From NCBI GenBank assembly GCA_964487505.1, contig CAZARD010000032.1, positions 1 through 38,483 of the forward strand: a stretch of DNA of 38,483 nucleotides. Reading direction: 5' to 3'. Of this stretch, positions 17,533 through 27,107 are shown piece by piece. The translations under genes and the position numbers were made by a program. The notes below the pieces were generated by a model, which was given only the letters and a program-made list of their open reading frames with translations, was not told where the DNA came from and did not search any database. Numbering within the stretch: position 1 is the first letter of the stretch; every line of letters begins with the position of its first letter. The stretch is from JAFDVJ01 sp964487505. Its GTDB lineage: Bacteria; Acidobacteriota; Blastocatellia; Pyrinomonadales; Pyrinomonadaceae.

Positions 17533-17819
17533 CAAAAGGCGAGCTCAAAGCTGAATACCGCGACCTGATGGCGGCCGTCACGGCGATCCTTTTTCGATTC
17601 GATCCGGCGACGCTCAACTTTGGCTTCAATTCCGAAGAATACCGGCCGGAAGCCGAAACGATCGTCTGCCAACTCGAAAACTGCCGATCGGAAGACGATG
17701 TTCGCGGCCTGATCACGCGCGAGCTTTACGAGTGGTTCGACGAGCCGACCTCCGAGAGCCCGGAAATTCCCGAGATCGCGGCCGAAGTTTGGAAGTTGGT
17801 CGAAAATCGCAATCTATGA
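17529..17819 (+). CDS. Small conserved-looking protein of unknown function between mtnB and mtnC
   Basis: A 96-residue acidic protein with no signal peptide or membrane segment. It starts MTKGELKAEYRDLMAAV and contains ILFRFDPATLNFGFNSEEY and VRGLITRELYEWFDEP, a pattern of helices with a short aromatic core. It resembles small proteins annotated as DUF1871-like or immunity-type, but I cannot assign it. The 4-base overlap with mtnB argues that it is a real, translationally coupled gene. Its base composition is like that of its neighbours. Confidence 0.75.
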   Translation: MTKGELKAEYRDLMAAVTAILFRFDPATLNFGFNSEEYRPEAETIVCQLENCRSEDDVRGLITRELYEWFDEPTSESPEIPEIAAEVWKLVENRNL

Positions 17820-17921
17820 AAGTCAGCGAAGGCATTTGGACCGGATCAGACGCCTCGGACCCGGATCAACGTCAAGAACGCGACTGAAGAATCCGGATCG
17901 ATCTCGTCGCAGACCAACCCG

Positions 17922-18632
17922 ATGATAAAGACGATAATTCTCGACATTGAGGGCACGACAAGCCCGATCGATTTTGTTCACGAGACGCTCTTTCCTTACG
18001 CAAAATCGAAACTGCGCGCGTTTCTCGAAGAGAACCTGGCGTTGATCAGGGACGACATCGCCGAACTGAAATCGGAGTATCGAAAGGACTTTCAGGACCA
18101 GATCTACGGCCGCAAATTTGCCGAGGACGATCCGGAAACGATCGCCAACTATCTCGAGTTCCTGATCGACGTCGACCGCAAGTCGACGCCCTTGAAATCG
18201 ATCGAAGGCCGCATCTGGCGGGCAGGATACGAATCGGGCGAACTTGAAAGTCCGGTCTTCGCGGACGTCCCGCGCGCGCTCGCAGATTGGCATCGGGCCG
18301 GACGGACGGTAGCGGTCTTCTCGTCAGGCAGCGTTCTCGCCCAGCGGCTGATCTTCACCTATTCGAACGCCGGCGATCTGACCGGCAATATCGCCGCGTA
18401 TTTCGACACCAACACCGGCAAGAAGCAGGAACCGGAAAGCTACGCCGCGATCGCGCGGGAGCTTGGCTGCAAGCCTACGGAGTGCCTATTCGTATCGGAC
18501 GCGCTCATCGAACTCGACGCCGCGCGCGCCGCCGGATTCCGGACGGTCCTGTCGGTCCGCGAAGGAAACGGAACCTACCGGCACCCCGTCGCGCACGACA
18601 TTGTCGGCGCGCTTACCGATATCGAGCTTTAA
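17922..18632 (+). CDS. mtnC: Acireductone synthase (enolase-phosphatase E1)
   Basis: A HAD-superfamily enzyme of 236 residues that enolises and dephosphorylates the diketone intermediate of methionine salvage to give acireductone. Motif I is D8-I-E10-G-T-T, the MtnC version of the HAD DxDGT motif. Motif II is VAVFSSGSVLAQRLIF, the family KKQEPESYAAIA Lys follows, and motif III is CLFVSDALIELDAARAAGF. It is full length for the family. It lies 102 bases after the small ORF and ends six bases before the convergent CapA-like gene. No good Shine-Dalgarno is visible. Confidence 0.95.
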   Translation: MIKTIILDIEGTTSPIDFVHETLFPYAKSKLRAFLEENLALIRDDIAELKSEYRKDFQDQIYGRKFAEDDPETIANYLEFLIDVDRKSTPLKSIEGRIWRAGYESGELESPVFADVPRALADWHRAGRTVAVFSSGSVLAQRLIFTYSNAGDLTGNIAAYFDTNTGKKQEPESYAAIARELGCKPTECLFVSDALIELDAARAAGFRTVLSVREGNGTYRHPVAHDIVGALTDIEL

Positions 18633-18638
18633 GCCGCG

Positions 18639-19769
18639 TTACTTTCCGGGAATTATGAAGTTCTCCGAAAACCCGATCTTCTTCAGGATCGCCTTCGACT
18701 CGGCTTCGGAAGCCGGGCGCGGAACGGCGAAATCCTCGATGATCACCGGTACGAGGTCGATCCGTTCGACTGAAGTCGATGCCGTCTGGCCGTCGACGGT
18801 GCGGCGAACCGCGATCTTCAGAAACAATCCTTCCATCGTGTCCGGCTTCCGCTGGTCGAAAATGAAGTTTCCGAGCGAATAGAAGATCATCTTGCCCTTG
18901 TATGTCTCGACGGTCTGGATCCAGTGCGGATGCGCTCCGATGACAATGTCGGCGCCGGCATCGATCGCGCGGCGCGCAAAGTCGATTTGCGGCTGATGCG
19001 GCTTGCGGACGTACTCGATCCCGGCGTGCATCGTGACGACGACGAAATCGCTTTCGGACCGCGCCTGTTTGATCGAGCGTTCGAGCCGGTCGTAATCCTC
19101 TATTCGTGCGACGTTGTCGTTTCTTGCGACGCCGCCGTCGTTGATCGACGCGTACGAGGCCCCGATGAAGCCGAACTTGATGCCGTTCGCATCGACGTAT
19201 TGCGGCCGCCAGGCGGCGTCGAGGTCGGGGCCGGTCCCGATATGCTTGACGCCGCGCTCGTCCAGCACCTTCCAGGTGTTCTGAAGGCCTTTTATTCCCT
19301 GATCGAGGGCGTGGTTGTTGGCGAGGTTCACTATCTTGAATTTGTACTCGGTAAGACCCGCGATATGCGCGACCTTGGCGTTGAAAATGAGTCCTTTGCC
19401 GATCCGCGAATCGTTCCCGGAAACCGGCGTTTCGAGGTTTCCGAAATTGAAATCAACCGAATTGAAGACCGTTTTCAGACGGCTGAACGGGTAGAGCGGA
19501 TCTCCGGCGCGCTCGATGGCGCGGGCGACGCCGCGCGAGATCATCATATCGCCGACTGCGTTGAACGTCGCCGCAGCGGGTTGGGCGACGGGTTTTGCCG
19601 ATTCGGGCTTGGCCGGAGGTGTCAAAGAGCCCCCGCACGACCCGCCGAGAAAGAGGGACAAGACCAACAGAACGAGCAACGACATCCGTGTCGTCAGATT
19701 GTCTTTCGCGGCTTTTTCAGGCCGAACCGGGGACTCTTTCATAATCTTGCAAATCAATTTCTGTGCCAT
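18639..19769 (-). CDS. CapA/PgsA-family metallophosphatase-like lipoprotein
   Basis: A CapA-family protein, a calcineurin-like phosphoesterase fold often annotated for poly-gamma-glutamate capsule synthesis, up to 376 residues long. Visible motifs are NAVGDMMISRGVARAI, NLETPVSG, LANNHALDQGIKGLQNT, VVTMHAGIEY, IVIGAHPHWIQ and YSLGNFIFDQ. The export signal is MSLLVLLVLSLFLGGSC, a lipobox ending at Cys, preceded by a polar N-terminal stretch. The true start may be at 19769, 19742 or 19685; none has a strong ribosome site. No other capsule gene is present, so a capsule role is not supported by context. Probably anchored to the envelope. Confidence 0.85.
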   Translation of the reverse strand: MAQKLICKIMKESPVRPEKAAKDNLTTRMSLLVLLVLSLFLGGSCGGSLTPPAKPESAKPVAQPAAATFNAVGDMMISRGVARAIERAGDPLYPFSRLKTVFNSVDFNFGNLETPVSGNDSRIGKGLIFNAKVAHIAGLTEYKFKIVNLANNHALDQGIKGLQNTWKVLDERGVKHIGTGPDLDAAWRPQYVDANGIKFGFIGASYASINDGGVARNDNVARIEDYDRLERSIKQARSESDFVVVTMHAGIEYVRKPHQPQIDFARRAIDAGADIVIGAHPHWIQTVETYKGKMIFYSLGNFIFDQRKPDTMEGLFLKIAVRRTVDGQTASTSVERIDLVPVIIEDFAVPRPASEAESKAILKKIGFSENFIIPGK

Positions 19770-19907
19770 TCAAATCTCAACCAAAACCAATGATTTCTTT
19801 ATCCCATCGCCCGCAAGCGGGTAGGATTCCGTAATCTTGCGTCGTTTTCCCCGACACGCACGAACCCGTTTGGAATAGTTCGGAGTCGTTGTGCGATAAT
19901 CCCGTTT

Positions 19908-20438
19908 ATGGCAAAAGCGACTCTTGCGGCGGGATGTTTTTGGTGCGTCGAAGCGGTTTTCGACGCTTTGCGCGGCGTTTCCGACGTCGTCTCGGGATAC
20001 TCGGGCGGACAGACCGAAAATCCAACATATCAACAGGTCTGCTCAGAACGCACCGGGCACGCCGAGGTCGTTCAGATCGAGTTTGACGAAAACGAGATCG
20101 CATTTGCCGATCTGCTGCGGATCTTCTTTGCCGTGCACGATCCGACAACCTTGAACCGCCAGGGAAACGACATCGGAACATCGTACCGGTCGGCGATTTT
20201 CTTCCACGACGACGAACAGAAGCGCGTCGCCGAAGAGATCATCCGCGAAATAGACGCGGCCGGAATCTACGATTCACCGATCGTAACCCAGATCGCGCCG
20301 TTCACAAAGTTCTGGCCGGCCGAAGACTATCATCAAGAGTATTTCGCGAACAATCCGAACCAGCCCTATTGCGCGGCCGTCGTCGCCCCGAAGGTCGCGA
20401 AATTCCGAAAGGTGTTCTTCGACCGCCTGAAAAAGTAG
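19908..20438 (+). CDS. msrA: Peptide-methionine (S)-S-oxide reductase
   Basis: Repairs oxidised methionine in proteins. It has 176 residues with the catalytic motif GCFWC (C10) near the N-terminus, followed by GVSDVVSGYSGGQTENPTYQ, HAEVVQIEFD, FFAVHDPTTLNRQGNDIGTSYRS and AEDYHQEYF. There is no signal peptide, so it acts in the cytoplasm. It has its own spacer upstream (138 bases) and is convergent with the sugar dehydrogenase gene 15 bases downstream. Confidence 0.96.
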   Translation: MAKATLAAGCFWCVEAVFDALRGVSDVVSGYSGGQTENPTYQQVCSERTGHAEVVQIEFDENEIAFADLLRIFFAVHDPTTLNRQGNDIGTSYRSAIFFHDDEQKRVAEEIIREIDAAGIYDSPIVTQIAPFTKFWPAEDYHQEYFANNPNQPYCAAVVAPKVAKFRKVFFDRLKK

Positions 20439-20453
20439 ATTCGGGACCGGCTT

Positions 20454-21611
20454 TTATTCCGCGGCCACGATGCGGAAAATCCGGTCGTCCGCGTCGGCCG
20501 GAGTGGCGCGTCCGTCGCGGTTCGACGTCGAGAAATAGATGAATCCATCGGGCGATTCGGCGATCTCGCGAATCCGGCCGACGATCCCTTCAACCAGGTT
20601 CTCCTGCCCGACGATCCTGTTCGCGTCGAGCTTGACGCGCACGATCAGCGAGCCGCGCAGACAACCGAAGAACGCACTTCCCTTGAACATCGGAAACCGG
20701 TCGCCCCGGTAGATTAGAAGGCTCGCGGGCGCGCAGGCAGGCGTGTACTCGAGAAGCGGTGGCTCCATACCGGCGCGCGTCAGCGAACCGTAGATCTCGG
20801 GCCAACCGTAGTTCTTTCCGGCCTCGACACGGTTGAATTCGTCCGCGCCGCCGCCGCGCCCTTCGAAACCAGACGGTCCGTGCTCCGTCTGGTACATCGT
20901 TCCGTCGGCCGCCCACGCCAGTCCCTGCGCATTGCGGTGGCCGACGCTGAAGATCTCCGGCCGATAGGATCGGTTACCGACGAACGGATTGTCGGACGGA
21001 ATCGTGCCATCCTCGTTGAGCCGCAGTGTCTTTCCCGCCAGCGAATCCGTCTTCTGCGCGAGGTTCCAGTCGGTCGCGTCGCCGACGGTAACGTACAGCT
21101 TGCGGTCCGGCCCGAACCGGGCCCGCGTCCCGGCGTGGAACTGAGCCGCCGGAAGATCGGCGATGATAGTTTGCGGGTCATCGAACGTCGAGCCGTCGAA
21201 CCGGTAACGCACGATCTTCACCGACTTTCCGTCGCCGCGATAAGCGTATGCTAGATAGACGAGCGAGTTCGCGGCGAAGTCCGGATGAAGCGCGATATCC
21301 ATCAGCCCGCTCTCGCCCGACGGCTCGACATCCGGAACCTTGAACACCGGATCGGGACGAAGTTTTCCGCCTTCTATCAGTCGGACGCGCCCGCGGCGTT
21401 CGGTGACAAGCACCCGGCCGTCCGGAAGGAACGCGATGCCCCACGGAACCTCAAGCCCTTCGGCAACGGTTTCGAGCCGGAAGCGCACGGGACGCTCGTC
21501 CGCGCCGACCGCTGTCGTCGAAAACACCTGATCGGCGCGGAAACCGGCCGGTTTCGGCGAACAGCCGAAGACGAACAGGACTAACAAGATCATCGGGGCC
21601 TTGAAATTCAT
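20454..21611 (-). CDS. PQQ-type glucose/sorbosone dehydrogenase lipoprotein
   Basis: A six-bladed propeller oxidoreductase of the soluble glucose dehydrogenase/sorbosone dehydrogenase family, expected to oxidise sugars in the periplasm with PQQ. Family stretches are VPWGIAFLPDGRVLVTERRG, SGLMDIALHPDFAANSLVYL, RIRFGPD-like ARFGPDRKLYVTVGD, GHRNAQGLAWAADGTMYQTE and NRVEAGKNYGWPEIYG. I start at the ATG at 21611 because MNFKAPMILLVLFVFGC is a compact lipoprotein signal; 21629 (MRIELP) is the alternative. The frame is open up to 21761, but that part runs toward the upstream gene's terminator and is unlikely to be translated. PQQ synthesis genes are not in the window. Confidence 0.87.
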   Translation of the reverse strand: MNFKAPMILLVLFVFGCSPKPAGFRADQVFSTTAVGADERPVRFRLETVAEGLEVPWGIAFLPDGRVLVTERRGRVRLIEGGKLRPDPVFKVPDVEPSGESGLMDIALHPDFAANSLVYLAYAYRGDGKSVKIVRYRFDGSTFDDPQTIIADLPAAQFHAGTRARFGPDRKLYVTVGDATDWNLAQKTDSLAGKTLRLNEDGTIPSDNPFVGNRSYRPEIFSVGHRNAQGLAWAADGTMYQTEHGPSGFEGRGGGADEFNRVEAGKNYGWPEIYGSLTRAGMEPPLLEYTPACAPASLLIYRGDRFPMFKGSAFFGCLRGSLIVRVKLDANRIVGQENLVEGIVGRIREIAESPDGFIYFSTSNRDGRATPADADDRIFRIVAAE

Positions 21612-21759
21612 CGGCAGTTCGATTCGCATTGGAATCCGAGAACGCGATTCCGGCGCATTTCCCGCACATTGCCGCCAACAACCCCGTTTGTCCGGTCGAA
21701 TATCTCCGACCGGCAAAACGCTTCCAAGTGAAGGCGGTTGAGTATTCTGAAATTCGCGC

Positions 21760-21806
21760 AAAAAAATCGCACGGACCGTGACGGCGAGCGCCGGCGGTCC
21801 GTGCGA
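21760..21806 (-). terminator. Intrinsic terminator of the TonB-type receptor gene
   Basis: On the minus strand, TCGCACGGACCG (21806-21795) pairs perfectly with CGGTCCGTGCGA (21778-21767), then a run of seven T follows (21766-21760). It lies 30 bases after the receptor stop codon. This is the clearest intrinsic terminator in the window. Confidence 0.88.
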
Positions 21807-21836
21807 ACTTTCGATCAGGCTGTCAGCCCGAAGTGC

Positions 21837-24800
21837 TTACCAGCTGAACTTCGCACCGAACTGGAACTGCCGCGGATCGTACGCCGCCGTCGAACGGCTG
21901 TAGAACCGGCCGTTTCCGGCACGCGAACGGATCGCGTTGACATCCTGATAGTTCGGCGATGCCGAGCCTTCGTTGAAACGGTTGAAGATGTTGAAACCTT
22001 CAGCGATCAGATCGATACGGAAACGCTCTCCGAAACGGATCGCGCGCGTCAACCTAAGATCGACCGAAACGAACGGATTCGTCAGACCCATGTTGCGTCC
22101 AAGGTTGCCGCTCGAGAAGACCAGTTGCCCGGCCGCGTTGGTAACGATCCTCGGTCCGCAAAGGGCGCCGCTCGAGAGCGTGTCGCCCGGAACGCAAAGC
22201 GTGCCGTCGGACAGGACGTTCGGACGATCGGTCGAATTCGACTGGTCGTTGTTCGCATCAACGTTGGTGATGATGTTGAACGGACGACCCGACGAAAGTT
22301 CAACGATCGGCGCGAGCGCGAAATCCGCGAAGAACTTCTGCCACGCATTGCCCGAACGCCATTTCGAGGGGGACGTCACGACGCCGCTGAAGACGAAGCG
22401 GTGACGCTGGTCGAAGAGCGAGTTGGCGCGCTCCGCCTTGAAGTTGTTCACGTCTTGCGGAATCAGAAGCGTCTGAAGATCGGACGAATCGTCGATCGCG
22501 TGCGACCACGTGTAGCTCATCAGGAACTGGAAGTTGTTCGACATCCGGCGCTTGAGCTCAACATTCATCGCGTTGTAGTTCGAATTGCCGTCCGAGACCT
22601 GGGCGTTCACCGAACCGAACGGAGTGATGACCCCCGGCGTGCGGACACTGCCCGCAAGCTGCGAATCGAGGACCGCCTTCGACACGGCGCCGCCCGAAAG
22701 CGCTGCCGCGAGGAAGTAGTTCGGAGCATTCGGACGGAAGAAGTTCGCGATCGCCGGAGTGATGACACGACCCCCCGGACATTGCGCGATCATACCGCCG
22801 ATAACGACCACACACGTGTTGCCGAACGAATTCGTGAAGTTCGTGCCCGCGGCCGCGACCGGGATTGTAACTCCCGCCGCGACGAGCGTCTGCGTGATCT
22901 GGCTGACCGGGAACGCCGCGCCGGCAAAGCGGCGGAAGTTCTCGATCTGGTTCGCGGTGTTCGGCGTGTTCAAGTCGGTCGGACGCGGCAGATGATGCGC
23001 GCCGACAAACAGGTACGAAACCGAGAGGGTCATATCCTTGTTGAGCTGGCGCTCGACCGCAAGATTGGCCTGCGTCGCCGAAGCATATTGGAAATCCTTC
23101 GCGATCGGCAACGTGAACGGCAGAACCGCTCCAAAGCCCGAATACGTCTGATCGTTGAAACGCATCCGGCCGAACTGGTACTGGGCCGACGGCGCAACGC
23201 CCGGAGTGACCGTTCCCGGGGGAAGCGACGCGCAGAACGGAGTCAAGGTCGCGCCGGGGACGCAAACCGTTCCCTGAAAGACCTGCGCGGCGTTGAGCAG
23301 CGATGTCGGACTCGGACTGCCAGCCGTCAAGACCGCCTGCTGTTGCTGCGAAGCGTCGGCAATATCGGAGTTGAATCCGGCGACCAGAAGCGGATGATCG
23401 TAATAAAGCCCGATCGAACCGCGAAGAACGGTCTTGCTGTCGCCGAAGACGTCATAGGCGAAACCAAACCGCGGCGCCCAGTTGTTCTTGTCGCGCGGGA
23501 AACCCTGCTGAACGCCGACGGCGTCCTGAGCCGCAAGGATATCGGCCGCCGACAGCGTGATAGTCGAAAGCGGGTCGCGAAGTCCGACCGGCGCGACGGT
23601 ATCCGTGAATTCGAAGTCATAGCGAACGCCGTAGTTGATAGTCAGGCGCTTGTGGACCTTCCACGAATCCTGCGCGAAGAACGCGATCGGCTTGTTCCCG
23701 AACGTCGAGACCGGATTTCCAAAACCCTGGATATAGATCGAGGGCAATCCGAGGCCGTAGCTCTGTACCGGCGTGAATGCCGGGGCCGATGTCGGGAAGC
23801 CGAGGTTCGAAGCCGCGAAGTCGCCGAAGTTGAAGAGTCCGGCGAAGTTAAGTTCGAAGACCGCCGCCGGGATCTTGATCCAGTTGAAATCGCCGCCGAA
23901 CTTCATCGTGTGGTCACCGACGACCCAGTTGAAGTTGTTGCGGAACTGATAGCGGTTCTCCGTGCGATCGACCGGGGAGAAGAGTTCGCGTCCGATGAAC
24001 GCGGTGCCGGAGATGTTGAACGCGACCGCATCGCCGTTCTGCGAACGGAAGGTCGTGTCGCGACGGCCGTAGCTGAAATAGAACTCGTTCGCCATCGCCG
24101 CGTTGATCGTCGTGTTGAGACCGGCGCTGAACGACAGGTCCTTGACCTCGGTAATGCCCGTCCGGGAGAAATCGTTCTGGCCGAGCGATTGGTTCTGCGA
24201 TTCGACCTGGATACCGGTCAGATCGCTCGTGTTGTAACCGAAACGCAGCGTAAGCTGGTTGTCAGCGTTTACGTTGACATCGCTGCGAACGGTGAAATAG
24301 TTGGTCCGGTCGGTGATCGGGAAGACACGCTGCAAACCGTTGAGGGCGCGGAACGCGATCGGCTCGTTGTTGGCGTTGACGGTTCCCGTCGGAACCGGCG
24401 CGCCGGACAATACGAACCGCGCTCCGACAGCGGTTCCCGCCGGGATCGTACCGCCCACGCTAAGCAGCGGATTCGTTCCGAGAAGCGCCGTGTTGCCTCC
24501 GCTGGATGCAAGATAAAGGTATTGGACGGCGGCACTGATGTTGGCCGGGACGCCCGAAGCGATCAGCGTGTTCGCGAACGCAGCCTGCTGAGCGGTGAGC
24601 CGATTGAACGTCTGCGTGAACGGCAGGATCGGCGCGCCGAGCGTCACCGAGGACGTCAGGTTGCCGACGACGTCGCTCGTAAAGAAGCCTGATTCGTCAC
24701 GGCTGCGGCGCTCGAAAGCGGTAAAGAAGTACGCGCGGTCCTTCTTGATCGGGCCGCCGAGGGTCGCTCCCCATTGGGTGCGGCGGAAATCCGGCTTGGC

Positions 24801-25643
24801 AACCGGAGCGAACGCGTTGCGCGCCTGGATGCTCTTGTCGCGAATGAATCCAAAGACGTTGCCGCTGAACTCGTTCGTTCCGCGTTTCGTAACGACGTTG
24901 ACGACGCCGCCCGTCGCGCGGCCGAATTCGGCCGTGTAGGAATTCGTCGACACCTGATACTCTTGGACAGCTTCCATCGAAACCGTCGAGCGTGAAGCAT
25001 TGATCGAGTTGTCGGTGAAGTCGGCACCGTCGACGTTGACCTGCGTCGAGCGTCCGCGCTGACCGCCGATGTTCAATCCGGAGGTCGGGGCGGGCCCGAT
25101 CGGACGGCCGTTGTCGCGACCGACGGTCGAAAGCGTCAGGGCGAAACCCGTCGCGCTGCGTTCGTTGATCGGCAATGCTTCGATGCGCTTCTGATCGATC
25201 GTGTTCGCGACAGAGGTCCTGGTCGTTTCGACCAATTCGACGGAATCACCCGAAACGTTCACGATCACGTCCTGAGTTCCGAGTTCCATTTTGACCTCGA
25301 TGGTGGCGCTCTGTCCGACCGTTAACGTGACGCCGCTGATGACGGTCTTTTTGAACGTCGCGGCTTCGACCGTAATGTTGTATTCGCCCGGGGGAAGGCC
25401 GATAAGCTGAAATTCTCCGGCATCGTTGGCCGTGACCGTACGCGAGATATTCGTCGCCGAATTCTTCGCCGTGACCGTCGCTCCCGGCACTGCGGCGCCG
25501 TTCGGGTCGACGACCGTCCCGCCGAGGTCGGCGCTGCTCACCTGCGTCTGCGCGATCGCGATCGCGACGCTGAGCATCACCAATGCCGCCGTCATCGTAA
25601 TTCCGGCGGCAAAACCGGCGATCATTCTAGGAAACGATTTCAT
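21837..25643 (-). CDS. Large TonB-dependent (Oar-like) outer-membrane receptor with CarboxypepD_reg domain
   Basis: A 1268-residue outer-membrane protein typical of Acidobacteriota. Order: signal peptide (about 1-31, ending AIAIAQ); a carboxypeptidase regulatory-like Ig fold (GGTVVDPNGAAVPGATVTAK ... FQLIGLPPGEYNITVEA); a plug-type domain (ALPINERSATGF ... VNVDGADFTDNS ... ATGGVVNVVTKRGTNEFSG); and a long beta-barrel that ends in a terminal aromatic residue (FQFGAKFSW). The start is supported by AAAGGAGA at 25652-25659. It probably takes up large substrates such as oligosaccharides or peptides, but the ligand cannot be read from the sequence. No SusD-like partner, TonB or ExbBD gene is adjacent. 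It ends at the terminator 21760-21806. Confidence 0.92.
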   Translation of the reverse strand: MKSFPRMIAGFAAGITMTAALVMLSVAIAIAQTQVSSADLGGTVVDPNGAAVPGATVTAKNSATNISRTVTANDAGEFQLIGLPPGEYNITVEAATFKKTVISGVTLTVGQSATIEVKMELGTQDVIVNVSGDSVELVETTRTSVANTIDQKRIEALPINERSATGFALTLSTVGRDNGRPIGPAPTSGLNIGGQRGRSTQVNVDGADFTDNSINASRSTVSMEAVQEYQVSTNSYTAEFGRATGGVVNVVTKRGTNEFSGNVFGFIRDKSIQARNAFAPVAKPDFRRTQWGATLGGPIKKDRAYFFTAFERRSRDESGFFTSDVVGNLTSSVTLGAPILPFTQTFNRLTAQQAAFANTLIASGVPANISAAVQYLYLASSGGNTALLGTNPLLSVGGTIPAGTAVGARFVLSGAPVPTGTVNANNEPIAFRALNGLQRVFPITDRTNYFTVRSDVNVNADNQLTLRFGYNTSDLTGIQVESQNQSLGQNDFSRTGITEVKDLSFSAGLNTTINAAMANEFYFSYGRRDTTFRSQNGDAVAFNISGTAFIGRELFSPVDRTENRYQFRNNFNWVVGDHTMKFGGDFNWIKIPAAVFELNFAGLFNFGDFAASNLGFPTSAPAFTPVQSYGLGLPSIYIQGFGNPVSTFGNKPIAFFAQDSWKVHKRLTINYGVRYDFEFTDTVAPVGLRDPLSTITLSAADILAAQDAVGVQQGFPRDKNNWAPRFGFAYDVFGDSKTVLRGSIGLYYDHPLLVAGFNSDIADASQQQQAVLTAGSPSPTSLLNAAQVFQGTVCVPGATLTPFCASLPPGTVTPGVAPSAQYQFGRMRFNDQTYSGFGAVLPFTLPIAKDFQYASATQANLAVERQLNKDMTLSVSYLFVGAHHLPRPTDLNTPNTANQIENFRRFAGAAFPVSQITQTLVAAGVTIPVAAAGTNFTNSFGNTCVVVIGGMIAQCPGGRVITPAIANFFRPNAPNYFLAAALSGGAVSKAVLDSQLAGSVRTPGVITPFGSVNAQVSDGNSNYNAMNVELKRRMSNNFQFLMSYTWSHAIDDSSDLQTLLIPQDVNNFKAERANSLFDQRHRFVFSGVVTSPSKWRSGNAWQKFFADFALAPIVELSSGRPFNIITNVDANNDQSNSTDRPNVLSDGTLCVPGDTLSSGALCGPRIVTNAAGQLVFSSGNLGRNMGLTNPFVSVDLRLTRAIRFGERFRIDLIAEGFNIFNRFNEGSASPNYQDVNAIRSRAGNGRFYSRSTAAYDPRQFQFGAKFSW

Positions 25644-25903
25644 CTGTTTGTTCTCCTTTACCTTGTTGTATTTCCTACCTGCCGGGGAGGCAAATTCCGA
25701 TACCGAGCGTACACAAAATTTGCTGGTGCCGAATTTGCGGAAAAACGCGAACCTGAATTGTTAACCGACAGTTATAGATTGATTAGATTTGCTTTGTCGT
25801 TTTTATCCTAATTATCAGCGAAAGGCAAGCAAAAAACTTCACATTTCCGCAATTTCAACGATGAAAAGAACGAGCTTTTGGCGAAGGCCGACAGGGATCC
25901 GTT
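25644..25903. other. Spacer upstream of the receptor gene
   Basis: 260 bases, more AT-rich than the surroundings, between the receptor and the FAD oxidoreductase genes, both on the minus strand. It must hold the receptor promoter; on the minus strand TTGCTT, 16 bases, TAGGAT is a weak candidate. I see no gene here. Confidence 0.45.
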
Positions 25904-27088
25904 TCAACGTCGGTCAAGGGTTGTCTGAGAACCTGCGCGAGTCGCTCCGGCAACCGACTTCAGGATGCCCCGACTGACACCGAGAAACGAGATCGCGGCC
26001 GAGGTCAGGCGCGGATGAAACGCCACGCTGCGAAGCGCGCGGCAGACGCGCAAACGGCGATCGAAGCGCCGGCCATAGGCCGTCGCGTAGGCTGCGGCAA
26101 TCTCGTCCGGCGCGCCGCGGCCGATCGCGTCGGCAAGCAGGGCCGAACTCTCGATCGCCATCAGCATTCCGCTGCCGGTGAACGGATCGATGAACGCCGC
26201 CGAATCGCCGACGGCGAACAGGTTTGCGGCCGGCCGCAACTCGAACCGGCCGAAACCCGACACCGAAACGGCAAGCCAATCGAATTGGGGCGTCGCGCCG
26301 GACATCGTCTGCCGTGCGCGCGGATTTTGAAAGATCACCTCTTCGACGAAGCGGTCGACATTTCCGATCGCGCGGTAACGGTCGGCGGAAACCAGAAAGC
26401 AGTGATTGGCGGCCCCGTCCTCGACAAAGCTCAGTCCGCCGTATCCGCCTTCGAAGAAATAGATCTCGCAGTTTCCGCGCTCGAGGGCGGCTCCCGACAG
26501 ATGCGTCTTGAAACCGAGGATCCGCGGAGCGACGGCCGGTCCGATTTCACTTCGGAACCTTTGCGCGAACCGCGACAGTTGCCGCGCCCGGCCGGTCGCG
26601 TCGATGAACATATCGGCCTCGACCGTTTCGCGCGTTCCGTCGGCGTTCCTGATCCGGACGGCGCGAATCGCCCCGCCGCTCGATTCGATGCCGATGGCCT
26701 GCGCCTCTTCACGGACATCGACGCCGCACTCGCGCGCACGGTCGAGCATCACCGAATCCATTCTCGCGCGGCTGATCGAAAGCGCCGCGGAGCCGGCCCC
26801 GAACCAATCGCTTTCGACCGAAACCGATCGGCCCGACGACGCAAAGAAAGTCGTTCTCGCGATCCGGTCGCCGCCGATCGCGCGCATCGCATCAAGCACT
26901 CCGAGCTCCCCAAAATGAGCGAGCGTCTCGGGTGACGCGAATTCTCCGCAAAGCTTGTGGCGCGGGAACTTATCGCGCTCGATGAGGGTTACGCCTTGGC
27001 CGCGCCGGGCAAGTCTGATCGCAAGGCTCGCGCCCGCCGGCCCGGCGCCGACGATCGCGATCCTGTGATCCGAATTTTCTGAAGCCAC
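25904..27088 (-). CDS. FAD-dependent oxidoreductase, geranylgeranyl-reductase/halogenase-like
   Basis: A 394-residue flavoprotein. The FAD-binding dinucleotide fold is at the very start (HRIAIVGAGPAGASLAIRLA, Gly residues 14-19), with the acidic end of strand two at TLIERDKFPRHKLCGEF. The second FAD motif is FAVGDSAAFIDPFTGSGM. KLCGEF and the overall layout match the geranylgeranyl reductase and tryptophan-halogenase-like group, often found in lipid or polyketide tailoring. I start at the GTG at 27088, directly before the Rossmann fold, with AAGAAGGGA upstream. The same frame is open for another 313 codons, but that part is antisense to the MBL gene and is not like any family. The product substrate is unknown. 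Confidence 0.85.
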   Translation of the reverse strand: MASENSDHRIAIVGAGPAGASLAIRLARRGQGVTLIERDKFPRHKLCGEFASPETLAHFGELGVLDAMRAIGGDRIARTTFFASSGRSVSVESDWFGAGSAALSISRARMDSVMLDRARECGVDVREEAQAIGIESSGGAIRAVRIRNADGTRETVEADMFIDATGRARQLSRFAQRFRSEIGPAVAPRILGFKTHLSGAALERGNCEIYFFEGGYGGLSFVEDGAANHCFLVSADRYRAIGNVDRFVEEVIFQNPRARQTMSGATPQFDWLAVSVSGFGRFELRPAANLFAVGDSAAFIDPFTGSGMLMAIESSALLADAIGRGAPDEIAAAYATAYGRRFDRRLRVCRALRSVAFHPRLTSAAISFLGVSRGILKSVAGATRAGSQTTLDRR

Positions 27089-27107
27089 TTCGATCGATCG
27101 TCCCTTC

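Noticed and set aside
18639..19769. Capsule (poly-gamma-glutamate) locus
   Set aside because: Only a CapA-family protein is present; no CapB/CapC-type genes nearby.
21612..21761. 50-residue N-terminal extension of the sugar dehydrogenase
   Set aside because: Would place a lipoprotein signal in mid-protein and runs up to the receptor terminator.
21738..24692. 984-codon open frame on the plus strand
   Set aside because: It is fully antisense to the receptor gene, very rich in Arg, Asp and Val, has no family motif, and crosses the receptor's terminator. It is a codon-bias shadow.
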